Shown here: piece by piece, positions 1 through 9,859 of the stretch
Numbering within the stretch: position 1 is the first letter of the stretch
Layout of the letters: every line of letters starts with the position of its first letter
Origin: Heterotrichella gracilis
Lineage: Eukaryota > Sar > Xanthophyceae > Tribonematales > Xanthonemataceae
Length of the DNA: 64,000 bases
Direction: 5' to 3'
Assembly (NCBI GenBank): GCA_032358255.1
Contig: JAULBX010000004.1
Location: 1-64,000 of the forward strand
Notes under the pieces: generated by a model
The model's database searches: none
Seen by the model: only the letters and a program-made list of their open reading frames with translations
What the model was told of the DNA's origin: nothing
Position numbers and translations under genes: made by a program

Positions 1-442
1 ACCCCTTGCTTAGTTGAACTCAAGACTCAACTCAAACTCAGGTGCTGAGCCAACGGCTGGGTCGACCGTTGGAGGAATTGTACATATAATGCGGGGCAAT
101 TATTTTTTTAAGGGATGGTGTCAGCAAGAGGCAGCTCCAGGAGGTCATGCAGGTGGGGGGCGGGGGTAATGAAAATGGTAATAAAGCCCCTCTGTCCAAA
201 AGTGGTATTAGGTGATTAGTGTGCAGACAATGCGAGGCACCCTTCACAAGTCCATTCCATCCCTTCTCCCTGCATCAGCCCCCACAACCCCCATTTCATT
301 CCCCTCGCTCCTCTCCCCCTTCTCAGGACGAGCTGATTCAGGTGATCACGGCTTGTGTCTTGTTTGAGTAAGAAGTTAGGTGTGGACGCCACGAGTGCAC
401 CATACCACCCCCAAACTAATCTCCCCTTTTCCACCCCCCCAG
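1..442. other. Argonaute intron sequence with a decayed exon-start copy
   Basis: No confident coding exon is visible here, so the upstream Argonaute exons lie to the left of the window. At 326-360 an AG followed by a stretch that would read D-E-L-I-Q-V-I-T-A-C closely resembles the start of the real exon at 443 ([10 protein letters not shown]). It runs into a stop after about 15 codons, so it is best read as a decayed duplicate of the exon start. Confidence 0.6.
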
Positions 443-1991
443 GATGAGCTGAACCAGATGATTGCGGCCTGCCAGGAGATGGGCGACGCGGGTTCTGAGT
501 ACCGCCCCCCCATCACCTTTGTGGTTGTGCAGAAGAGGCACCACACGCGATTCTTCCCAACCAGCCCCAACAACGCAGACAGGAGCGGCAACGTGCTGCC
601 AGGTGAAGATTGTTTTATGTTACAATTGGATTATATATTTTATGTTTAAACAAAAGACATTTTCTCAGGAGCGGCAACGTGCTACCGGGGAGCAAGGGGC
701 GGGGTGGGGCGGGCACCATTTGTGTGGTACAATCACCAGCCCTGCTTAGTATTCAATCAATCTTAGGCCTATGCTATGTACTGCGTGATCCTGGCCAGCT
801 GCATGTGTGCACCAAGTGAGGCGTGCACGCAATGCATGGCGCAGATTCCGCAGGCGCCAGCCAGCCCACCCTCCAATGTACCCACCTGCCCTCACTTTGC
901 TGCTTGCCTTGCCGTTCATGCACTGAGCCTCAGCACGCTAGGCAAGCCCTTGTGGTGCGGCGTAGTGCAACGCACGGGCAAGGCAAGCGAGCAAGGGGAG
1001 GCTGGTGTGTGCATTGGATGTTGGGCTTGCTGGCGCTGTCCTGCCGTAAATGACACCCTGTGCGGCGGCCCATCCCATTCGGCAAACGCTTTGGCCCCCA
1101 AAAGGTCACCCTTAGGCATTACCCCTCCATGCACACACATTCCCCTGGCTCCTCCCCAACCCATGCCCTCCACTCACACCACTGTTGACGCCAGCGCATG
1201 CCCCTCCATGGACCCTAAACCTTAAACCCTCCCCCTCATCTCCCGCAGGCACCGTGGTTGACTCCGGCGTGTGCCACCCCACCGAGTTTGACTTCTACTT
1301 GACTGCACACGCCGGCATCCAGGGCCTGTCCCGCCCCGCGCACTACCACGTGCTGTGGGACGAGAACAAGTTCACCGCGGACTCGCTGCAGCTGCTGACG
1401 TACAGGTGGGTGGAGGGTTTAGGGTTGGTGTTAGGGTCTAGGGTCTAGGATTTAGGGTTAGGGTTCACGGCCCACTCGCTGCAGCTGCTGACGTACAAGA
1501 GGGCAGAGGGTCAAGCTTCAGATGAAATAGTTGCCCTCCTTGTGCAGTGAATGCAAGCTGTAAGTGGTAAAAGGGTAAGGAAAAGGGTTTTCCTAGTTAA
1601 GTCAAAAAAGCCGGAGAACCGAGTTCCCAAAGTTGTGTACTCTTTAATCACTGCCCTGCCTGTCCCGTGTGAACTAGAACCCGCCTTTCCTCCCTCGCAG
1701 GCTGTCCTACCTGTACTGCCGCTGCACCTGCTCCTTGTGCTGCCCTCCCTCCCAAATACTAAACCCTAATCCCCCCTTCCCCGCAGGCTGTCCTACCTGT
1801 ACTGCCGCTGCACCCGCTCCGTGTCCTACGTGCCCGCCGCGTACTACGCCCACCTGGCGGCATTCCGCGGGCGCGTCATGTCCGGCGCAGAGGACAGCTC
1901 AGAGTCTGGCTCCACCCGCAGCGGCCAAACGGGCAGGCCCGATGTGGCGCCCATCCACGAGATGCTCAAGAACAGGATGTTCTTTGTGTGA
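443..1991 (+). CDS. AGO: Argonaute protein, C-terminal half of PIWI domain (5' partial)
   Basis: Three in-phase exons, 443-602, 1249-1405 and 1787-1991, encode the last 173 residues of a eukaryotic Argonaute. Argonautes bind small RNAs and silence or slice complementary RNA. Visible family hallmarks are the QKRHHTR block, the [28 protein letters not shown] block and the [20 protein letters not shown] block, ending in the typical short hydrophobic tail M-F-F-V. The histidine in HYHVLWDEN is at the position of the last catalytic (DEDH) residue, so slicer activity is possible, but the D, E and D residues lie outside the window. The exon-3 start at 1787 was chosen over a near-identical AG-exon copy at 1701 because only the later copy reads through the conserved CTRSVSY motif. 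Exon-derived repeats lie in both introns and beyond the stop. Confidence 0.95.
1406..1500 (+). repeat. Telomere-like tract followed by copy of AGO exon 2 end
   Basis: Directly after the exon-2 donor lie degenerate TTTAGGG units (about 1417-1465). Then comes a second copy (about 1465-1499) of the last 35 bases of exon 2, reading CACTCGCTGCAGCTGCTGAC and onward. The copy is intronic and is not needed for the protein. Confidence 0.8.
1697..1786 (+). repeat. Decayed duplicate of AGO exon 3 start plus telomere-like unit
   Basis: Bases 1697-1735 repeat the acceptor and first roughly 35 bases of exon 3 (1783-1825). The two copies are separated by about 45 bases that include CTAAACCCTAA. The first copy diverges after the CTGCACC codons and would lose the CTRSVSY motif. 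Confidence 0.75.
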
Positions 1992-4166
1992 GGGGAGGGA
2001 ATTTGATGGGGCACGTGTCCACCAGGTGTTCAAGAAGTGGATGTTGTTTGTGTGAGGGGGTTGGGGTTGATGGGCCGCCTTTCAAGAGGGGTGCTGAAGG
2101 AGGAAATTGACCTGGTTGCTACGCGTCAGCGCTGCTCTGACTACAGCAGGATGTTGTTTGTGTTGTGCTGGGCCGATGGGGAGCCCGTTCACGAGAGGAT
2201 CAAGACCGACAGAGACTGGGCCGCTACGCTGCTCTGAATACAGGCGGGGTGCTGGAATGGGGAAAGGGAGGCACATGCGCAAGCCACAATGTTGACGGGG
2301 GGTTGGAGGTGGGCGCAATCAGGATCACAAGAGGCTTGGGAAAAGTGGTCTTGTAGAAGTGTTTGTGTGGGGCGCGGAGGGGTCTGGAGCGGTTGCTCCA
2401 GGGTTTTAGGGTTGCTGCCAGGCTATGCTATGTGTGTGCAGCGTGGTGGCTATGGCAGGTTCTAGGGTCAGCATTGGACCCTAAACCCCTTCGCCCCTTT
2501 AAAGTTGAACCCCAGTCTCCACCTTTAAAGTCATGTGGAGGGTTTGGTAGTGTTTGGCAGAGGAGAGGCGCAAAAAGTGGTTTAAGTGTTTTGTCATGTT
2601 TTTAGGCGTAGCAGTTTGTTTTGTGTCATTTGTGTTGCTACCGATATGCACTGTCGCGTGTTTTGCGCAGGTTTGCAGTAATCGTTAAATGTTTTACCAG
2701 CGTCGCCGACGCTGCTGCATAGTGTGTAGTAAATTGTCAACCTGTAGTAAATGGTCCATCCGGTCTTGTTGTAGACCAGTTTTGCACCTAGCATTACCGA
2801 TATTATCTGCAATATGAATAATGTACATGTGAACCACTGCTGTGGTGTGGCTCTGGCGTTGCGCGTTGCGCGTATTCTGTTACAGTAGCGCTGGCCACTT
2901 TGATTTTGTCCCCTGCGATTTGTCAAATGAACCTGTTTGGTAGGCCATGGTACTCACTACGGTAACCGTTACGCTAGTAGTACTGTACTGTAACAGTAGC
3001 TAGTGCATAACGCTGTCAGGAAGTACTGCATGAATCAGGACCTAGTAGTGAATCATTCATTACTCAACAACATGAAGCAGACATTGCGTACCAACATCAA
3101 TTCAAGATTAAACCGAAATTTTCCTTTATGGATGATCCTGCTGTAATGACAGACAAATTAGATTAAATTTTGTACCAGCCAATCTGCAGGCCTGCCGGCC
3201 CAATCTAGACAGTCGCTGCCAGAAGAAGAAAGAAAGCATGAAAGCGCCCACGGGAGACACTGTCAGCCAGTCACAACACACACAGCAGGGTGTGTTCCAC
3301 TAGAACTGCCGCGTCGTCACTGACTTTGTTACAACTTTAGTAGCTACAGCAGCTAATTGCAGTGTCACTGACTGTCGCCTCAACCTCTCCATGCTTGCTC
3401 GTACGGACCGTGTACCGGGTACTGATCAACTTGAGTGTAGCAACCATGACTCCACTCTGTTTGAGGCATGCATATGCCCCTAACTGCAGTCACTGTGGCC
3501 CCGGTGCCCTAAATTCAATATTGCCGCGGCAGGCGGTCTCCGAGGTCAAAAGGTATTGTTCCATGGATTGCAATTGGCAGTATAATGATTACTATTGGCA
3601 GGGCCTGGGTCCCACAAGTGGTATAATGTATATTGGCGTACTGGACGTTGGACCGCTTCTCAAGTAAGGCTTTCAGGAAATTGCTGCAGATAATTGTATT
3701 CATTTTAGTATCTCCACCACCATGGCATGACAAAACATGGCCCAGCTCGTCGAGCTGATATGCTTGGAAGCAATGCCATGTGAAAATGGAAATGCAAGAA
3801 CAGCTGTATGCATTAGTGGAACAGGTTTGAGAAACCAAAACTCTTAGACCCACAGTGCTGCATAAAACAGGAGCTAGTACACAATGACAGGACTAGTAAA
3901 CAATGCAACTCGCAGAACAATTCTTATACCCATTTCAGAAAGCAAGGAGCAAAAGCAACAAATAAATGAAACAAAAAGTTCTGGCGGCCCCGACAAATGA
4001 AATCCACGCCCATCAGAGTGGCAAAAGCTTTGGCTCATAACCCCTCGCACAAGGTCTGGCGCATGAACCCTACTTTAGGGTCACAGCTGCATGCCTCTCA
4101 ACGAGGGCAGAGGTTCAGCCTAAAGACAAACTGCTAGCGTGCTCCCTCAGAAACCCTACGCTAGGG
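1992..4166. other. Convergent intergenic region, AGO / finger-protein gene
   Basis: No gene is recognised. The first 250 bases hold two degraded copies of the AGO last-exon end (about 2017-2056 and 2145-2210). The rest is more AT-rich than the genes and shows no exon-like conservation in any frame. It probably contains the 3' untranslated regions of two genes that end towards each other. Confidence 0.5.
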
Positions 4167-7100
4167 TCAAAGCTGTATGGCTGCTCCCTTAGGTTGCGGC
4201 AGCAACTCCCCTGGGGGTACGTCCACCCGCTGGTACCACACCCGCCCCGCACCCCCCACCACCCCCGCACCCCCTCTGGTGCGCAGGCTCAGCGCCTCAG
4301 CCCCCGCCAACCCCGCCAGGCCCTGCCGCGCCGCAGCCACCTCCTCGGCAGAACGCAGGCCACCCACTGTGCGCAACAGCTCCCCATAGTTCTGCAAGGG
4401 GGAAGGGTTTAGGGTTTACGGGGCGGTCCTCACCCAGGGATGGAACCAGCTGTTGAGGGCAGGTGCGGGTATGGCAAGGCCCTGTATTTCCCACGGATGG
4501 GGCTGGTGCGCAGGGTGAGCGATTAACTTGTTTCAAGCCGATGGTGCTGCCCTCCACAAAGCGCCCACTTTGCAGCACTGCACCACCAACCAAGCTGCAG
4601 GCACTTCACAATCAGCTGCAGGCACCAATCGATCTGCAAAGCGCTCCAGGGAACCGACGATTCCAGTGCGTATCCGTGACCTGCCGAAACCCGTTGACAC
4701 CATGCCCATGCCACCCACCCACCCACCCACAGCAGCCCACCCCACCCCTTCCAACACTCACCACCAGCTTGCGGTTCATGGCCTCTCCCGCCCTGGCTAG
4801 CTCCTCTTCCTGTGCCTCCACACCGGGGGCATCACCCGGGGGGAGTCCACCCGCTGCGGCTGCCATTTGGGAGAGGGCTGCTGCGCTGCAGGCACTCGCG
4901 TGGCGCTGATCTGGAATGGGGGTGGAAACAGTGATCATATGGCGATGGTGGACTGATGATGATTGTGTAACGATGATGATCATGTAATAATCATGCAGCG
5001 ATGGATTGTAGTACAGTATTTATATGGTCACATGGTGACAATCAACTGGGTGCATCAGTGGATCCCTGAGCCTTGAATTAAAGAGCCCGTTCCAAATCCA
5101 TGACACTGCAGATTTGGCCAGCCCCCCTTCCAGTAGCTACCCCACCTTAACCTCCACCACCCCCACCTGCCATGCACTCCTCCACCCCCTTGCCCCCAAA
5201 CAGCTCCCCCAACAGGGCTGCATTGGCCTGGTATCGATCACACGCCTCCTCACGATCCTCTACCTCGGCCGCGTCGCCCCACGCGTACACCGCGCGCTGC
5301 CAGGCAGCAACGTGCTCCTGCTCCTGTAGGTGGATGGGGGCATGGGTGGGTGGATGGGATGGGACATCGAGAGAGAAGAGGGGGGGGCAACAAAAAAATT
5401 GTGTCACAAAAACATCCCTTGGTGAGCCAGGCTGCTTAGAAAGCATTTGTATTGAGAAAATCATCATAGCTTGTTAAAAACAATATACGGTAGAAATCAA
5501 GCTGTTCTGGGGGAACATCCCGGTCCACCCCACCCACCCAAGCAATCACCCCACCCTCCATCCCTGCCACCTCGTCCAGCCCCCACCCCCCAAATCCCCA
5601 CTCACCCGCTGGTACGCCACCAGAGTTTCCTTCAGATCACGCAGCTCATCCGGCTTGGGGCGGGGAGGGGGCTGCGGCTGCGCCCATGCCTGTGGCTGCG
5701 GCCGTGGCTGTGGCTGCGGCTGGTGGTGGGTGGTGGTGGGGGCGAGGGGGGGCCTGGCGCCTGGCTGTGGCTGTGGTGGCTGAGCGGCACCTGCTGTGGG
5801 GCGCACATGTGCGTGGGGGTGTTGCGGTGGGGATGGAGGACAGGGGCATGGGGATTGGTGTACATGACGGGGATGGAAGGGCAGCCATTGTCGGCAATAC
5901 CACATCCCTAACAGAGCACCTCACGCATGAAACCCTTACAGACAGCACCCTCATTCACAGCACCCCACATTGGTGCAGTCATATCCACAGTAGCGTTAAA
6001 ACCCTTCGCTACGGCGTAGGGTCCCTGCCATACCTGCTCCACCGCCGCCTGTGGGGTTTAGGGTTTGCGGTCTGGGGCCAGTGGGGTTGGCGCCAGGTGG
6101 GGCGGGGGTGGGTGGCTGCGCTTGGGGGGGCTTGCCACCCACTGCAAGGGGGTTGGGAGGGGGAATGCCGTCAAGGGGAGGAAACTGTGCGTGTGCTGAT
6201 GTGTGTGTGTGGGAGGGTCATTGTGTGATGCTCGTTGTTGCAATATGCACTTGAAAATGTGTGCATAACGTGCATGTGTGCATCACACCCGTTTAAAAAA
6301 GACAAAAACTTGTCGTGATGCATCATTCGCTTCCTCAACATACCCTACTCCTTAGCCCCCTTAGCGTACCCTTATTGTGCATGTTGCACTCATTGGTTTG
6401 CCTTGATGCATGATTGGCCCCTTTCTCTCACCCTAATTCCCAACCCTAAAACCCTTATCGTACCCTTGTTGTGTACGTTACAGTCGTTGTTTGCCTTGAT
6501 GCAGCAGGACTTGCACAGCCCATGGCGGCATCTGCGGGCGGGGAGGAGTGGTGGGGTCGAGTAAGCACAGACGAAACAGTTGCAGTTGATGCAGGCACAG
6601 ACGAAACAGTTCCAATGGATGCACAGGCACAGACGGGACAGTTCCAGAGGATGCATAGGCGGCTGGGCTTTGCCTGCGAGACATACCATGCCCTGCTCAG
6701 GGTTTTGCCGGATTACGGGAAACTGTTCAGGTTTAAGGCTACGGGGAATAAAGGGGACTCTATGGGGTATAGCGTTCAGGGTTTAGGGTTCAATTACGCA
6801 AACGATGAGTCAGTCGCCTCACTTGCCAGGCATTGCAACAACATTCCCCCCTTCCAAAGGTTTGTAGGGTTCATGTTCACTGCTTAGGGTGTAGGGTGTA
6901 GGGTTTCTGTCGCACGCACGATGAGTTGGCTGCCTTCCCACACCCAGGACACGGAGTGGATTGCTTCCTCTCCCCTTTACCCCCCACCCACCCCTGGGCC
7001 CCACCCGGCCCCCCAGGCTGCAGTGGGGGGCGGGCCGACGCACCCCCGCCACCCGGCATGCCCGCTGACGGGGCGCCAGGTGGCGCCCCCACAGCCGATG

Positions 7101-7947
7101 GCGGACCGCCATTGGGCGCCATCCCGGGATGTCCATTCGGCATGGCTGCTGACGGGGCGCCAGGTGGCATCGCCGCAGCGGTCGGTGCGTCCGGGGGCGC
7201 CACTCCATTGCCTGCAGCCGTCCACCATTGGTGGGGTTGGCCCTGGACTAGGGTTTGGGCTAGGGCTTGCGGCCCGGGCTGGCCCTGGGTTAGGGATTGC
7301 ATTAGGGAGTGTGTGAACCCTTGAGGGCCGACCAGCGTGTTTCCATGCGGGTGAGAGGCGCTGAGCTGGGTGGGGAGCTGGTGCTGGTGGGGATGCTGCG
7401 CCGCTGACATTGGCATTGCCTGCCCGGGGGTAGTGCCCGACAGCATTTGCTGTGCAGGGCCGGGGGCGGATGCTATACCCTGGGATGATGCCAGGAAACT
7501 GGTGAAATCCATTGCCTGTCCCTGGAGAGGTGTCGCGAATCCCTGTGAGGGTTGTGCCAAGCCCTGGGAAGATGTCGCAAAACCCTGGGAAGGGTTTGGG
7601 AGGCCCTGGGATGCCGACGGGTGCGCCTGGGGCTGGGTGGGGTGTGGGGCATGGCGCTGGGATGCGGTGGTGAATGCGGCAAATGACGAGGGGCTGGAGG
7701 GGTGGGGGGTGGGGGGTGGGGGCCCCACGGGTGGCTGTGGGGGGTGGCGCTGGGGGGGGTGGTGCTGGTGCCAGGCCTGTAGGTGCTGGTGCATCTGGGG
7801 GGGGAAGGAGTGGGGGGTGGGGTATAGCAGGGGGGCGGAGGGGGCTGACGAATTTGTCCCCGGAATTGGCTGGTTGGTGGGTGGGGGTTGGCCAGGGACG
7901 GTGCCTGCTGCCGCCCCATACTGTGAAGGCAGCATGGCTGCCTGCAT
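4167..7947 (-). CDS. Pro/Gln-rich protein with SHI-type cysteine finger and helical C-terminus
   Basis: Seven phase-consistent exons (minus strand: 7947-6920, 6531-6464, 6141-6034, 5793-5606, 5323-5167, 4910-4762, 4391-4167) give a 640-aa protein. Residues 1 to about 325 are Pro/Gln/Gly/His-rich low complexity with repeated S-Q-G-(F/L) units. The exon 1/2 junction assembles a cysteine array C-x2-C-x7-C-x4-C-x2-C-C-x6-C followed by x2-H. This is the spacing of the SHI/STY/LRP1 (DUF702) RING-like finger of plants, where it acts in transcription factors. A second Pro-rich stretch follows. Exons 4-7 then encode charged helical segments (D-E-L-R-D-L-K-E-T-L, E-Q-E-H-V-A-A-W-Q-R-A and so on). The finger and low-complexity context suggest a nuclear regulator, which is inference. 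I do not recognise the C-terminal domain. The start is the first ATG of the open frame, and an upstream exon is not excluded. Confidence 0.7.
6034..6141 (-). repeat. Telomere-like unit inside a predicted exon
   Basis: The plus strand carries GGGTTTAGGGTTTGCGG at about 6053-6069 inside predicted exon 3 of the finger-protein gene. On the coding strand the unit reads as the residues Q-T-L-N-P. The exon is supported by in-phase GT and AG borders on both sides, so a telomere-like insertion may have been recruited as protein-coding sequence. Confidence 0.5.
6364..6500 (-). repeat. Exon-end duplicate of the finger exon separated by CCCTAA-like tract
   Basis: Bases 6366-6402 repeat, with changes, the end of the cysteine-finger exon and its donor (6458-6500; both carry TACCCTT(A/G)TTGTG and TTTGCCTTGATGCA). 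Between them lies CCCTAATTCCCAACCCTAAA. Confidence 0.75.
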
Positions 7948-9859
7948 GGTGGTGGTGGTGGGGGTGGGGGTGAGGCAGGGGCAGGGTGGTGATGGGTGCG
8001 TGCAGTTGTGGTGGGTGGATGGGCGGAGCTGTGGTGAGTGGGTTGTGCGTCACTGTGTGCAGTTGCTAGGGGCTGTTTAGGTGTGCACAAGGTAGGTGTT
8101 GCTTCGTGAACCCAAAAGGGAAAAGCAGGCAAAGAGAACCAAAGATAAAACACAGGCTTGCCCACGCCCTTGCTGCCAAACAACACGTGCTGCTGCTGTC
8201 ACCAGGTTGCATGCATGCATATAGCGAAACAGTGCTCCAGCCCAAATGTCGTTACTTTGCCCTCCGTTTCGCCACACGTCGTCAAAAAAAGCCACCGCAG
8301 CAGACCACGTGCGTTGCGGATACACACAGCATACCTGAGACAGCCGCCCCGAGGGTTGGGTCGCTCACTCTCCTCCTCCACCCACAGGGCGTGTCACCTC
8401 ACACATCCTCCTGGCCATGGCCCCTCTGATCTGAGGCACTAGGGTGGTTTTAGCCAAGCTTTCGCACGGTGCGCGCCCTGTACCAACCTGGTATGCTGTG
8501 TAGATTGCTGGTTTGCACACCTCGTTTGTCCTTGTGGAGGTGTTACGCAGGCAGTACTTGGAAATAGCCTGGACCCAGGGTCTAAGGGGATTGATTACAA
8601 GGTGGGTGCAGATAGCAAGAAAGGCGCAGGTTGTCTCAAGACAGGCGCGAGTCGCGTTGGCTAGCCCGCACACGAAGGGGGTGTCGCATCACGGCGCATA
8701 TACATATTCAAAACCGCGCCAGGCTGTTTCAGACCGCGGTACCGTTTTGTCAGGGTGACTTGCAAGCAGATTAGGTGGAAGGGCAGCGGCTGGAAGTGCA
8801 GAGCGGTGTCAGTGTGACGAGGGACTACGTTGGAACCTTCAAAAGCACTTCGCCCACAAGGCTTACGAGGGTCATGGTTGGTGAGAAAACCCTTAGGGTT
8901 TCTACAAGCTGGGTAGGGTACCAAAGTAGCCCTTGCATTCAAGTTGCAAGTGGCAGCACAAACCACAGACACGTCTTTGTCGCTGACAACACAACCAAGC
9001 TGCAACAGTCACTTCTTACCAGCACTGTGCACGGCAGTATATGGTCCAAGGGAATACCTGGTACCATGAACCGTACTGTACCACCCAACAGGAACTGCAG
9101 TTCAAGCAGCTGATTACAGCTGTCCAGGTGCTGTGCAAATGTTCCCATAACGTACTGTAAAAGCACATACCCTAGGATAGAAACCCCGCCGCCCAGATTC
9201 CTACCATAGCCCCTGATGGTCCTACCAAACCTTTCCCGCGGGGATCAAGTTGGATTGCAGTTTAGAATTCAATTTGCAAAGGAGGAACAATTATAATTAA
9301 TTTGCTATTTCCTTGTCCACAGTCCGAAATCTCTGGTGACCGCTGGGCCCCAAAATGCCAAACTGTCCCACATGCGGCCAACACTTCTGTCGGTGACGGC
9401 ATTCCAGCCAGCCAATCCAGAAACCATGCACCAATCCGCAAATACATAGCCAGAAGGACACAGCCATCACAACTGAGACGCTGAGAACCAGCCCCAACGT
9501 CTCGCCCCTTGCATGCCAGGGGTGCTACCGCTGGCCGGGTCTGGGAGGGGAGGAACCCATCCTGCAATCAGGGTGAGCGCACCTCAGCATCATCGTAACA
9601 ATGACGTATGAAGATTGATAATAATCGATCAAAACACACCCAGGCAAAAAAGATATACCCCCTGTGCAGCCTAGCCCACCCCATCACACATGTATCCCAT
9701 ATTCAGGGACCCTCATCGCCTTCGAAGGTCAAAGTTTGCCAGAGTGATGTGCACCTGGCTGCACCAGCGCCACAATCTAATCCCCACTGGCATGCCAACC
9801 GTTAGCATGAACATCGCGCCTGCCATTACCCCTTTCTCCCTCCCCCATCGCTCCAGCCC
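7948..9859. other. Intergenic region without recognised gene
   Basis: This lies upstream of the finger-protein gene and downstream of NTH1. I see no family resemblance, no consistent exon chain and no RNA gene. The first hundred bases hold a G-rich run (plus strand) that is probably the 5' leader of the finger-protein gene. The NTH1 3' untranslated region should occupy the right end. Confidence 0.5.

Noticed and set aside
1701-1740. First copy of AGO exon 3 as the real exon
   Set aside because: It diverges before the CTRSVSY block and gives a wrong C-terminus.
6977-8186. Long Pro/His-rich open frames overlapping finger-gene exon 1 in other frames
   Set aside because: They are GC-driven shadows. 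Only one frame continues in phase through the cysteine finger.
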